A DNA stretch of 64,000 nucleotides from Melitaea cinxia (GCF_905220565.1 NC_059421.1:6343501-6407500), one strand, 5' to 3'. Shown: positions 19,886 through 31,747, counted from the stretch's first letter. Notes: a model not told the origin generated them from the letters alone. Translations and numbers: made by a program.

Positions 19886-19899
19886 GTTGGCGTGGCAAC
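19886..19899 (-). promoter_or_regulatory. X-box-like RFX site upstream of SDCCAG8-like gene
   Basis: On the gene strand GTTGCC-AC-GCCAAC matches the RFX consensus GTNRCC N0-3 RGYAAC at 11 of 12 positions. It lies about 160 bp before the start codon. RFX factors drive ciliary genes, consistent with the assignment. Confidence 0.5.
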
Positions 19900-20078
19900 C
19901 GATTGTGTAATAAATACAAGGACTTATTATATTATTTAATTTAAGATTATTTCATAGTATTAGTTAATTTAAATACGTTATAGAGATAAGTCCACCGATG
20001 CTGACTGAAATTGTGTCCAAATAACTATACAAAAAATTTAAGTATAAAAAAGACTGTAATGATTAATAAAAATTGACG

Positions 20079-20421
20079 CCGCGTTGGCGCAACGGTCACA
20101 GCTATGGATTGTGCCTGTTGCGCTGGCGGTTGCGGGTTCGATCCCCGCACATGACAAACATTTGTATTGGCCATACAGGTGTTTGCCGTGGTCTGGGTAT
20201 TTGTGCAGTCCTTGTGGGTCTCCCCACCGTGCCTCGGAGAGCACGTTAAGCCGTCGGTCCCGGTTGTTATCATTTACACCTTATAGCGATCGTTACTCAT
20301 AGTAGGGAATATATCCGCCAACCCGCATTGGAGCAGCGTGGTAGATTAAGCTCTGATCCTTCTCCTACATGGGGAAAGAGGTCTATGCCCAGTAGTGGGA
20401 TATTACAGGCTGAAGCGATTA
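20079..20421 (+). mobile_element. tRNA-derived SINE, near full length
   Basis: A box GTTGGCGCAACGGTC, B box GGGTTCGATCCCC, body with CGTTAAGCCGTCGGTCCCGG, 3' end GTGGGATATTACAGGCTGAA. This is the most complete copy here and a reference for the copies at 13130, 28409, 39277, 48208 and 51676. Confidence 0.85.
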
Positions 20422-22600
20422 ATAAAAATATTAATGATATTTTTTTTTCAATTTTTTAAAAATTAATAATCTGTACAACCTAAAAGTTTTTGGACAGATT
20501 TTAATTGCGTTTGGCGCTCTACTTCATGGATAATGTTATGAGGAAACCTGAATGTGTCACGAAAATTCTAAGGCATGTACTTGTATAGTTGCCAATCTAC
20601 AGTGCAGTAGCATGGCGTATTAAAATCCAATCCTTATGTTTGTTAACTATGTTGTAGAACACTTAAAAAGTTTTCGTTTACCCCATAAAAAAATGTGTGA
20701 AACAACAAAACAGCTATGACGCTGAGTGTGGCGCTGGTGAGTCGGGAGTACCAACAGGCCAATATACAGCGTCAATATATTTATTTCGATTTTATTTATT
20801 TATTTATTTCATACAAACAAGTTTACAGAGCTTTGCTCCAGACAAAAGTAAGTCAATCAAAAAAAAACAGGTATGACAAATGAAGAAAATAATGATAAAT
20901 GTAGAATTAGAAATATTATCAAAATGTTATCAGAATCTTATCAAAATACAATAATTAAAATTTACGATGTCAATAAATTTTTATTATATTTTTTTTATTT
21001 ATATTTATACTCAGTGGAAATAAATATCAATAATTAGGTTAAGAAATTCATATATATAGAGTTTTATTGTTTTAATTATTTTTAGAATTACTAGTTGAAC
21101 TATTTAAGAATAAAAAAGGTTTCATACATCTTAGTATTCTAGTTTTATGAAGATTATTCTAGTTATAACAAAGACTATAATATCCAGTAAAAGTGTGTTA
21201 AAAACCAAATAAATTGTCCTGAAATTATAATTAAAGCAGGTGTTATACAAAAAAAAACTTGGAAAAATTCATTACAAAAATTAATTGAACGTCGATGTTA
21301 CTATGATAACACTATCACTAATCGACATCAGCCTTGCGTAAAATTAATTTTGAGTTGAGTACGTACTCCAATAGACTTTAATTAAAATGAAAAAAGTCAT
21401 GTAAATTATAATTTATATAGTACAAGTTAATCAGTAAACAGAGATATACTAAGTGAAAATAAAAATGACTAATAAATAAAAAATTATAATTTGAAAAAAT
21501 AAAATTTTTTTAAGTAATCCAGTTTCACTAATTTGCTTATCTTTATTTCTCATTCTTTACACAATATGCTTGGACTATAAAGGAATTCTGTCCAGAACGC
21601 AAAATCACTGATAAACAAACTTAGATAGTATGTCTTACGGTATGTTATTGTGAGGCAATGCTACAAATATTGTGACTGTTTATTTTACAAAAAAGGGTAT
21701 TCGTGGCATATATCATTTTGGAGCTCAAGTCTCCCTACGGGATGTTTTTCATAAGGTAGACATATGAACAATTGCGTCACAACGGCTGCCGATTTGTATG
21801 AAATTTTGTGTGCATATCGGGTAGGTCTGAGAATCGGCCAACATCTATTTTTCATACCCCTAAGTTATAGGGGGAGGGGTTAATGGGGTTTATAACAATA
21901 AGTATTATGTATATTCACAAGAATATTGATTGTTTTTATATAAATAGTTATAGTCCCGTATAAAAACGAAAATGAATAACTAAATTGTAACTCCATAACT
22001 AAAGTAAGAGAAATGGCGAATTAGCCACAAATCCGCCCATTATACTTCACTGTCTGTAACTACCTATAAGCTTTGTTTGTAATATATTTGTGGTGTACAA
22101 TAGAGTATAAAATAAAATAAAGTTTCTGAACGCCCAAACGAAACGTATTATCTTGGTTATGGTATTCGCACATATAATAAAAACTCACAAACGGTTTTGG
22201 AATTGTCTCAACATATATTTAAAATTGGTATTAAAAAGAAACTAATAGCTAAAGCTTATTAGTTGGTTCAGGATTACATAGATTATAAAGATATGTGGAC
22301 TTAATGACGCCGTATTTCATGCAAGATATTACCAATTTATATTAAAACACAGTTTATACATATTTTTTAAAAATAATAACTGCGGATTTTCTTCCCGATT
22401 CTTCTCTGCAGAATCTGCGTTCCGAATTGGTGGTAGCTTCACTTTTAAAAATAATAATCACTATTAAAATTTTAATTTGTAAAATTACGATTCGAAGGAG
22501 CTTTTGAAGCCCATTTGAACAAAGGTATTTTGATTTTGATTTTTTGAGTGTATAATTTGTGGAAAATTTCATCAAAATACAATTCTAAATTTAAACCTAC
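20422..22600. other. Intergenic AT-rich DNA with repeat tails
   Basis: No gene. It holds a LINE-tail-like stretch at 20765-20860 (ATTTATTTATTTCATACAAA), a Helitron fragment at 21785-21915 and a LINE 3' end at 22026-22130 ending TGGTGTACAATAGAGTATAA. Confidence 0.45.
21785..21915 (+). mobile_element. Helitron-family fragment
   Basis: Shares ATGAAATTTTGTGTGCATAT, GGTAGGTCTGAGAATCGGCC and the ACATCTATTTTTCAT block with the complete element at 62766-62944. Both ends are missing or degraded. Confidence 0.6.
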
Positions 22601-22637
22601 TTGTTTCAAAAATTAAATTAAAAAACACTGACCGTAT

Positions 22638-22748
22638 TTTCGACCTCTTGAGCTTCCCATTCATCTCCTTATCAGAGCCCACGCTGGAGCCGCTCTTTGC
22701 TCTGAAACCAGACTTAGACTTGTTCAAAAAACTAGTCGAGCCCATGCC
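22638..22748 (-). CDS. Possible first coding exon of an unrecognised gene
   Basis: An ATG-started frame (MGSTSFLNKSKSGFRAKSGS, then Lys/Ser/Arg-rich to SKIR) ends at a donor-like ATACG|GTCAGT. Base composition is more balanced than the flanks, and upstream sequence (22780-23110) is also less AT-rich, with an inverted CCAAT and an ETS-like CAGGAAGT. No matching downstream exon was found. It could be a 5' exon of the SDCCAG8-like gene, another gene, or noise. Confidence 0.3.
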
Positions 22749-23204
22749 TTGCACTTAAGCAACAAAAACTCAGACCACAGCTCCGGAAGCTTCACCAGTA
22801 AATACTTTTTTATTTTCGGGAAAAGAAACATGAAAGTGTTTCCGGTAAAAATTTCATAGATGAGACCTTTGTATCTGTTGTTATATAAGAACTTTTTTTG
22901 GGTTTTTTCAACTAAGCTGTCAAGCGACTGGAGATTCGAATTTCGAATAAGTTAATGCCGTCAAATCGGTTGGAGGGAAAGCAAAGTTTTGAAATAAGAA
23001 TAGCCGAGACTTCCTGTGCTCTGTCTCGTTCTCGCTCGGCGAGAAAATGTATTGGTTTTGTTTTACATCGGCTTCATGGGGAATGTGTAAGCCAAGAGAT
23101 TGGACATTTTGCATTTGTTTTCTTTAAATCGTAACTTAAGCGATTTTTTCAAAGTTTGTTTTAAGTTAATTAAATAAAACTTCTTAGTTATCTAGTATGA
23201 ACTT

Positions 23205-23285
23205 TTGTGTGTACGTGTGTGTATGTATGTGTGTCTGTGTGTGTTTGTATGTATGTAAATAAACTATCTATGTAAGTATGTATGT
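23205..23285 (+). repeat. TG-rich microsatellite
   Basis: Imperfect (TG)n/(TATG)n tract, for example GTGTGTGTATGTATGTGTGT. Confidence 0.8.
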
Positions 23286-23363
23286 CTATTTATTGAGCTG
23301 CTTCCTATTATTTTTTATAAAATTATACTCTACACCTACACCGTCAATATATCATCTCCTTTG

Positions 23364-23505
23364 CCCTAAGGTTGCCTGGAAGAGATTGCTCTTAAGCAAT
23401 AAGGCCGCCTTTTGTACATATTTTTTTTCTACAAATTATTGCTAATGTTGCTTGCTTATTTTTTTTTGTTTGGTGTACAATAAAGTGTTAAATAAATAAA
23501 TAATA
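23364..23505 (+). mobile_element. LINE 3' end
   Basis: GGTTGCCTGGAAGAGATTGC, ATAAGGCCGCCTTTTGTACA and TGGTGTACAATAAAGTG followed by (TAAA)n. A 5'-truncated non-LTR retrotransposon tail; the best-preserved relative is at 49985-50130. Confidence 0.65.
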
Positions 23506-23864
23506 AATAATTTGTATCAGACTAAAAGCGTTAGTACTAATAATATAGAGAATATATTTTCGTTAGACTTTTTACATGATAAAAGATCCAAGTGAGAATT
23601 TATTCGTCTAGAAAGTTCCGATTTACTTTTAACTTAAAGGAAATGTAATTAGGACCCAGATACTGATAGTATTGTCGACAGCCTAAACAAGCCTTTCACT
23701 TCCAGCTGGTACAGCCTATCAGTAACTTACATGCCAGCTACACTTTTATATCGACCATCAGTCAAACATACTCTAAGATAATTTGTGACATAGCGATATC
23801 ATATCAATTTGTTAATTTTATATATTAAAGATTCAAGACGATTAAATATTTTATCAAAATAAAT

Positions 23865-23965
23865 TAATGACTACCCCTTTTGCGCAGTGTGCAGTAAGCC
23901 TGCTTTGTGCACCATGGATTGTAGGTTCGTTTCCCGCTCCGAGTCACGGTGTTATATATTTGTTT
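23865..23965 (+). mobile_element. Degraded tRNA-derived SINE head
   Basis: Pol III-like boxes: TTTGCGCAGTGTGCAGT (A) and TAGGTTCGTTTCCCGC (B), about 50 bp apart. No cloverleaf; not a tRNA gene. Confidence 0.45.
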
Positions 23966-24807
23966 ATTTTTATTATGTATCGTCTCTATGTATATTTATC
24001 GAAAGCAAAATGTAGCAATATCAGTCAACTGTTTGCCATAACACAGCCATTAAGTTGCTTATCTTGGAACAAACGACGATATGCTTGCGTTTGACCACTA
24101 TTTTACCTAATGTTAAATGAAAATGTTGTCTAGGACGCTTATTAGAAGTAACCTATTCACTCGCGACTTCTCTTTATTTATCTACTTGTATTAAAACTAA
24201 ATAATTTTATTTAATCTTAAAATAAACATACTAGCAAGCTCCTACACCACGTGACAGGTAGTGTCTAGCGTGCTGAAGATCCGCCTTTACGTTGTTTTGG
24301 AGGGAAAATACGACTGCAATCACGCGACGACATTACAAGACGTAGTAGATTAAAGAAGAAATTATGACAATTTAAATGCTTACCAACCTCAAAAAAGGAG
24401 GAGGTTCTCAATTCAACTGTATTATTTTTTTAAGTGTGTTACCTCATAACTTCTAAATGGGTTTATGATATTCTAAATCGAGATTTAAATTAGAATAGTC
24501 CTAAACTTAAATTTGATAAAGATTATAGAATATAATAAATAGAGTTATCCCTAACAATGGGTATTTAATTAACTGTTTTAACGACAACCTGCATTATGCC
24601 TATTACCTACTTGTCGACGCAGTGGCGTAGCGTGGTTGTCGGCCGCCCGGGGCGGAAGAAAATTTTGCCGCCCCTTTATTTAGGTATTTCAATTTAAAGT
24701 ATACTAAAACTTACTTAGCTGAGTGGCTACGACATATAGAATTTAGCAACCCCCTTTCATCCCGTGGGTGTCGTAAGAGGCGACTAAGGTGTAGAAAAGT
24801 TCCAATA

Positions 24808-25820
24808 ATAATAATAATGATAAAGCTTTATTTAATTCCATGCAAAATTCATCAATCCTTATCTCAATTTGCCCAAATCAAAATTTCAATCAATTAAATA
24901 ACAATACAAAATAATTAATAGTACTTATTAGATTTTATTAGATTAGTGATCATTATTAAGACATACTATTTCATGTATAATAAATAAATTAATCTAATAT
25001 ATAAAATTCTCGTGTCGCGGTGTTTGTAGTTAAACTCCTCCGAAACGGCTAGACCGATTCTCATGAAATTTTGTGTGCATATTGGGTAGGTCTGAGAATC
25101 GAACAACATCTATTTTTCATCCCCCTAAATGTTAAGGGTAGTCCACCCCTAATTTTTTTTATTTTTTTATTTTTAGATAAATTATTTATATTTTTTTATG
25201 ATACAACATTAAGAAATACATACAACCCTAAATTTTCAACCTTCTACGATCAACCCCTATATTTTATTTGTTAATTATAAACTTTAATTTTTTGGCAGGA
25301 TTTTTATATTTATTTTGTCATGACTTAGAATAAAAAATTATATTACACTTAATTTTCAACCTTTCTACGATCAAGCCCTATTTTTCCATCGCAATTTTTA
25401 TTTTTTATTATTTTTAATAATTTCCTTTAATTGTGATTTTTTTCTCAATTTAATTTGATCTCCTATCTTCGCCGGTCGATAACTATCAATTGATCAGTTA
25501 TCCCCGCTAGATGTCTACATTACGTTGTCACCTCTCATCCAGCAAACGTCACGGAGTAGGGATGAGAATAAAGCCGGTCTCCTGTCTTACTCACTATACT
25601 GTTTTCGGCCATTGTTTTTTTTTGGTTTTATTTGTGTACCGATCGTAGTAGTGACTGTAATATGTATTATTTTAATTTTTCTGTGCACTAAATAAAGCAT
25701 ACTTTCATTGTCTACAACGCTTTCGTTTATAAGTAAATCCCCGCACACTTATATTATAGTAGATAGTTTATTGGCAAAACAACGTTTGCCGGATCAGCTA
25801 GTTAATAATATGAAATAGCA
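24808..25820 (-). mobile_element. 5'-truncated LINE with 11-bp target duplication (layer 4)
   Basis: Flanked by AAGTTCCAATA at 24797-24807 and 25821-25831. On the minus strand it ends AATAAAGCTTTATCATT and (ATT)n. Most of its length is a Helitron inserted within it. Confidence 0.65.
24993..25801 (+). mobile_element. Helitron-like element, 809 bp (layer 5)
   Basis: Starts TCTAATATATAAAATTCTCG, ends with a hairpin (GGCAAA-ACAAC-GTTTGCC) then GGATCAGCTAG, and sits between A and T without target duplication. These are the hallmark termini of Helitrons. No Rep/helicase coding sequence. Confidence 0.8.
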
Positions 25821-26269
25821 AAGTTCCAATACCACTGTGGAACTAGTGAAGCCGACCGATGGCGGTATGGCCATCCTACAGCTAGCTTTTTAAATACACA
25901 ACCGAAGACCAGCAGCAGCGTCTTCGGTGCGACAAAGCTAGCCCTGTGGTCACTAACCCGCCTGCCTAGCGTAGTGACTATGGGCAAAAACTCTCATGAG
26001 TTCGCGGTAGAATTTTAGGCCCTCGGTTCTCGGTAGCCCCACTATTCCCAGCTACAGCAGCGGCTGCGGTAACGGTGGGGCGGAGGGTGCTGAGGATCAC
26101 CGGGATACGGGAGGCTGCCACTCAAAACTACAGGTACTACGTACCGGTTACGTATAATGGAGGCATGTTACGGCTGGACCACAACCTTACCGAACTGGAA
26201 GTAAAACCGAGTCTTAAGCTTAAACTTAAGTGAAGCATACTGGGGTTGTCTGAAGTTTGAAGAGAGGGC

Positions 26270-27620
26270 GAAGACACGATGATCCTGGACTCCGGGCACT
26301 TGTTCTGCTTCCGTGAAGGTGATGGGCTTTCCCAAGGTGGCGTCGATTTTCTGGTCCACAAGACTCTCACTAAAAACGTTGTGGAAGTCAGCAATGTGTC
26401 GACCCGGGTAGCGTACCTTGTACTTAAAATCAGTGACAGGTACTCCCTAAAAGTGATACAGCTCTATGCGCCGACCTCAGCACAATCTGACAATGAAGTC
26501 GAAGCCTTGTATGACGATATTACTAGGGCCATGCATGGGACTACTTCGGCCTTCTACAACGTTGTTATGGGAGACTTCAACGCTAAAGTGGGAATACAAG
26601 ACCGCGACGAATCGAGGATCGGACCACACGGGTAGGGGCGCAGGAATCGCAGGAGGCAGATGCTCGTCAACTACTACGAGTCAGAGGGGCTCTTCTTGAT
26701 GAATTAAATTTTTTGAGAAGAAGCCCCAAAGGCGGTGTACATGGCAAAGCCCCAACACTATGACGAGGAACGAGAGAGATTCAGTTAATTGGTTTAACAC
26801 TGTAACCACCGGCTATTGCGGAGCACTTTAAATATATACCTCCGAAAAGAGCGGCCCGCTTAGTGAAATCTACTCTCCAACGTACGCTGCCCCAATTACT
26901 ATGTGGCTCCGAGCAGTTTCAATGGGAACTCCAAAACCGATTCGATTCGCTGGAAACTACTGGCAACGTGGAAGAGATGACCGACAACGTGGTGAAGACG
27001 GTGTGTACACTAGGTCGTAGGCACTTTCCGCCGACGACGTCAACAAAGCAGTCCAACCCTCTTCCGAAGCTTGGATCAAATGTGGCGGAGGCGCGAGTTG
27101 CTCACTGCTCAAGCAGCTTCGCCAGAACAGAGGGCTCTTTCCAAGAAGATACGAAAACTTGTACGCCGAGACCTCCACTGCTCAAATACGAGAGAGATTG
27201 CTACTCTGATTGAGCAGAATAGGGATGACGTAGTTACGACTGAGCTACTTAAAGCCGCAGGGCGACCTGCCCTAAAAGTCTTGGCGAGACTCTTTCACGC
27301 CGTCACCCACCGAGGTACCACGCCGGAGGTGTGGTCCAGTAGTGTGTTTGGTGCTGTTCTTTAAGAGAGGCGACAAGTCTGTCAAAGAATTACACATCGA
27401 TCTCACTTCTGAGCCATATCTATAAGCTGTTTTCGAGTGTTGTTACGAATCGTCTCGCCAGAAGACTCGACGAATTCCAACTACCTTAGCAGCGGGGTTT
27501 CGAAATGACTACAGCACTGTAGACCACATCCATACTGTTCGGTAGATTATACAAAAGACAGAAGAATATAATCAGCCGCTGTGTATGGCATTTGTGAACT
27601 ACGAAAAAGTCTTCGACTAT
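26270..27620 (+). pseudogene. Broken endonuclease-reverse transcriptase of RTE-like LINE
   Basis: Separate frames retain the endonuclease block VIQLYAPTSAQSDNEVEALY then VVMGDFNAKVG (the GDFNA motif of AP-like LINE endonucleases), and further on the RT block VDHIHTVRQIIQKTEEYNQP then FVNYEKVFD (FxDxxKAFD-type motif, mutated). Frameshifts and stops interrupt it throughout, for example near 26635 and 27365. It is inactive. Confidence 0.75.
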
Positions 27621-28408
27621 TGCTTCTCAAAATGGAAAAACAAAAAATACTGTTTATCCAAATGTTTTGGATTAAGTTTTAAAATAGCCTAGCAATTAAT
27701 ATATTTTTTTTTGTATTAATAAATGAATTTGATGTAATTTTTTTTATTATTTCACTTTATACGTAGCGAAGCACGTACCGGGCCGCTAGTATTTACTAAT
27801 TGTTTTTATTATTTAAGTTTTGTTCAATTTTGCCGCCCCCCTAAAAAGTGCCGCCCGGGGCGGGCCGCCCCCCCCGCCCCCACTACGCTACGCCACTGTG
27901 TCGACGTAATTGAAGTCGGTTTTTTCGCTTTGCGAGCAAACAAATTATCGCGTAAATATTCCGTAAAAAGTATGCAAATTAGTTAGGTATTTCAAAACAA
28001 ACATTGTACTCGCTGATAGTAAATATTCGTTCATATTGTAAAATTTTACAAAGGTTCATATTTCAGAAAGTCGACGTGCATTACTTCGTACTACACCGCG
28101 CCTAGCACAGACCTCGCGTGTTAAGGTACACCATGACTGCTGATGTGCGGATTTTTATTAGTACGCTAGTCTTGACGGTTATTTCATGATAGTTTATTTG
28201 TTTGAGTATTTATGGCACGCAGGGAAATGAACAATACGTGTTATTTCTTGCAGATAAATTAAACCTAGTTAGAGGATCGTAACTGAAACACAGAATAGTG
28301 AAAAAGAAAAGTTAAACAACTATTATGTATATTACGTACCTTCTCAGTTCGTTTAAACAACATAAAAAAAATAGATAAAAATATTAATTACTTAATGTCC
28401 TGCTAACG

Positions 28409-28585
28409 GCGCGTTGGCGCAACGGTCACAGCACTGGTTTGTGGCTGTTGCGCTGGCGGTTGCGGGTTCGATCCCCGCACATGACAAACATTTGTATTGG
28501 CCATACAGATGTTTGCCATGGTCTGGGTATTTGTGCAGTCCTTGTGGGTCTAACCACAGTGCCTCGGAGAGCACGTTAAGCTAAC
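28409..28585 (+). mobile_element. tRNA-derived SINE, 3'-truncated
   Basis: A box GTTGGCGCAACGGTC and B box GGGTTCGATCCCC intact; it stops at GAGCACGTTAAGC, where the reference copy continues for about 170 bp. Confidence 0.8.
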
Positions 28586-28903
28586 TACACACTGCTTGTG
28601 TATTGTCTCCAGACCCCAACACAGGATATAATCCTACCGGGGGCCGTTGAGTATGAATTGTTATTATTAACTTTGTGAATTGTTAGTAGTATAGATTCAT
28701 ACATTCAAGTGAACTGTGCTGTGTGTGTGAGTAGTATGCAGTGGTTAGTGTGACAGAGAGACGTAAAGGACTTCTGAGATATCTTCACTATTTTGATGTA
28801 TCTTGTGATCAAAACTTGGGGTCTGTTAAACCAGTTGTGGATATCTATTTGACGGATAACGGTATCCAATAGATAAAAGGTTTCATATATTATTTATTAT
28901 TTG

Positions 28904-29240
28904 CTGTGTGGTTACGGCAATGAAGAATATAGCCACCCACTCTCTTCCCGTGGGTGTCGTAAGAGGCGACTAAGGGATAACACAGTTCTACTACCACCTT
29001 GGAACTTAAAAAGCCGACTGATGGCGAGATAACCATCCAACTACTGGCAATGAAATACACAGGCCGTAGACGGGCAGCAGCGTCTTCGGTGCGACAAAGC
29101 CAGCCCTGCGGTCACCAACCCACCTGCCCAGCGTGGTGACTATGGACAACACACGTGAGTTCACACCATTTTTGGCGTGAACTTGTGGAGGCCTATGTCC
29201 AGCAGTGAACTGCGATAGGCTGAAGTGATCATGATGATAT
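28904..29240 (+). mobile_element. Non-autonomous RTE-like repeat (with transduced flank)
   Basis: Complete member of the family. Its 3' end is followed directly by sequence copied from the SDCCAG8-like locus (29235-29377) and then by a second family tail (29378-29420). Confidence 0.8.
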
Positions 29241-29377
29241 TGAATTTTATTTTTAAGGTATATCTTAGCGGTAGTGCCGCTTAGGTAATCATTAATACAA
29301 TAACTATATGTCGAGTTTTATAGAAGTCACTTACGATTGGGTATATATTCTAGCACCCAAGTACCTGGTGACCTGAC
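29235..29377 (+). pseudogene. Transduced fragment of SDCCAG8-like intron 2/exon 3
   Basis: Matches the reverse complement of about 17768-17926: intron, the TATATATTCTAG acceptor and about 25 bases of exon 3 (to CTGGTGACCTGACC), with one base lost in the CACCCC run. The repeat tail then resumes (AGTAGTGGACTGTGATAGGC). It cannot be functional as an exon. Confidence 0.8.
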
Positions 29378-29420
29378 CAGTAGTGGACTGTGATAGGCTG
29401 AAATGACGATGATGATGAGA

Positions 29421-31747
29421 CAACTAAACATAACTGTTTCGACTTCAGTACGAATCCTTCAAAAAAATTTTTTCGAAAAAATGTACATTTGTTAAGAATG
29501 TTGTAAAAATGGGTAATAAAATAAAAGTAGGTATATTTTTATGAAAATCATTTTATTATTATCAAAGTCTACTTCGATATGGGCAATATGCGTTAATAAT
29601 ACTTAATAATAAACAATACTAACAAACTCTACGTAATGCGTTATTTTCGTTCACAACTTCAATTGTACGATATTCGTGTGTATTGCGAATGAAAAACATT
29701 TTAAATTCCTCTAAAATATACAATAAGAAATAAGAATTAATGTCATTAAAATCAAAAAATTGCTAATATCTTAGTTAACAAAAGTTTAATCATAACACAG
29801 AATAATAAATAAATAAATAAAAAAAAACAGATTTATGACTTCAAACTGTCCGTGACAGAAACTGGTGACAGAAGCGCTGCAAGCACGACACTAGCGAATC
29901 GGAATAGCGATTCAACAAATACATAATAAACATACTTGATAGTGTACAAATCAGTTATAAATTTCACACAGAAAAATGGAAGAAAAACTAAAATTTGTTA
30001 AAAAAGATCTTATCGCTAACAATGCGATCTCTTCTAGACAACCTATAAGCAAAGCATGAGAAAGAAAAAACAGAGTAAGGCTGCCAACATTTTGCCATCA
30101 TTTCACGCGGACATGACTTGTATTAAAATCTTAAATTTTCTCGAACTTTACGATTCATTAATAATATTTTTTGTTTAAAAACTTTTTTTTACCAAAAACA
30201 GAATAACAGGGTTGAATTCATAGTTTATTTCAATTTCATTTCACAATTTCAATGAATTATACATTTTTTAACATTTTTCATTCGCAAAACTTTACTTTTT
30301 TTTTGAACTTAAGGCATGATTACACTTAATAGTTATATTTTTATAAAGTGTTTACATATCCACATATTGTAATTATGAAATTTTATGATTATATTGAAAG
30401 TAGAACGATTAGTAGATTTTCATGTAGGTATATTTATGTTAAAAAGGGTTACTTAAAAATGAGTTTCCATCATTGACAAAATTCTTACAGTTTTTGCCTA
30501 TTTTATATGTGTGCCGATTATTTAATTCATATACAGGTGGATACAAGTGAGAGGTTTTAAATCAACCCTCATATACAACATACCGTTGTTAGCAATTATT
30601 TAGGCACAAGATACACAACTGTATTATTTAATTATATTTATTGGTAATAGGTTTTAGATGGGATGAGATATTATTATGTTTATTTATGTGAAAATTGTAA
30701 TGTAGCAACTACTGTTTGTCCAAATGAAAATAAATAAATATATGTATGTAATATGTGCATATGTAAACCTGTTCTAAATATGATAAAATTTTCGTAAAAT
30801 ATTACAAAATATAATATCGATTATTAATTCCATACAGGCCGCATAATATTATGATTAAAAGTGCATACAAAAATTTGACTTTAAGTAGAGTACATCGTAC
30901 GTTTTTGAGATTTTTTATTATTATTATAATGTTAGTAGTCACATGTAACATTAATATAATTATAGTCATTAAACGAGAAATAATACTTAATGTACTAACA
31001 GTCTCAACGAGTTAAGTATACTTGTCTTCTGATGCGATAAAATTAATAAAATGTTGCCAACATAAAAAAAGTTTTTTTTTTTAAATCTATGTTGATGTAG
31101 GCGTAATGCTGTCACATGTATTTCTTCTAATTAAAATAAATTTCAGAAGAATATTCGAAAAGTTTAGCTTTCAAATTCTTTTAAAAATTCATATAGTCTG
31201 TTGTTAAAAATATAGCAAAACCCTATTTTTCAGATCATTACAGGCTGAAGTGATGAATATCGGAATGTAATTTTTTATTTCTTTTATCATAAATCGCAAA
31301 AAAAAAACCATAACCTAAAAATAAAAATTCTACTTTTTGGTGTTAGTAGTTAAAAAAAATCTTATGCTAAAAAAATAAATACTTTTAAAATGTTATCGTA
31401 TTCCATTGCACAAGAATCGTTATCTTTTGTAAATATATAGATTATCTTATTCTATATATTTAAGATGGCACTTTTGGATAAATACATAGCAATATAAGCA
31501 TATTAACAAATCTTTATGTACAATGTGTGTTTATATTCGTGCGTTGTTGTGATAACGTACCGCCAAAATTATTTATCTTGTCTATGGCACAAGATATCAA
31601 AGCTCGAGGAGATTTGATAAAAACAAACGCTATTTACAATTTTATAATAATTAACAATATTTAAAAACTACCAGAGTGGTTATCAAAAAGTGGAGTAAAA
31701 AATCAGACGGATTTTTTTTGTAAATGCAAAAGTATCACTCAATAAGC
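29421..31747. other. Downstream region and probable 3' UTR of the RhoGEF gene
   Basis: AT-rich, no ORF. The part from 31747 down to about 31270 is the likely 3' UTR. A short SINE-tail echo (CATTACAGGCTGAAGTGATG) is at 31228-31247. Confidence 0.4.
31274..31279 (-). terminator. Candidate poly(A) signal of the RhoGEF gene
   Basis: AATAAA on the minus strand about 470 nt after the stop at 31748-31750; the first clear hexamer downstream that I noticed. Confidence 0.35.

Larger units (their letters stand above)
24745..27660 (+). mobile_element. Degraded RTE-like LINE (layer 3)
   Basis: Begins near CCCGTGGGTGTCGTAAGAGG and runs, apart from the insertion at 24808-25820, into remnants of endonuclease and reverse transcriptase. 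This start block is the one that opens the short SINE-like repeats, suggesting they are deletion derivatives of this LINE. Confidence 0.65.
24620..27898. mobile_element. hAT-like element with 8-bp target duplication (layer 2)
   Basis: Starts CAGTGGCGTAGCGTGG and ends CTACGCTACGCCACTG, flanked on both sides by TGTCGACG (24612-24619 and 27899-27906). The 8-bp duplication and CAGTGGCG ends are hAT-like. Subterminal CCGCCCGGGGCGG occurs at both ends. No transposase is visible; the interior is occupied by other elements. Confidence 0.75.
24385..27948. mobile_element. AACCGACTTC element split by nested insertions (layer 1)
   Basis: One end (CAAAAAAGGAGGAGGTTCTC) is at 24388 and the other (ACGTAATTGAAGTCGGTTTT) at 27903, with a hAT-like element between. 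Joined across the insertion, the host reads TACTTGTCGACGTAATTGAA, nearly the same as in intact copies. Confidence 0.7.

Noticed and set aside
20084..20160. tRNA gene
   Set aside because: A and B boxes belong to a SINE head; there is no acceptor stem, and the same sequence recurs in the window with SINE bodies.
26279..27364. Endonuclease/RT frames as a host gene
   Set aside because: Broken frames typical of a LINE, sitting inside a nest of transposons.
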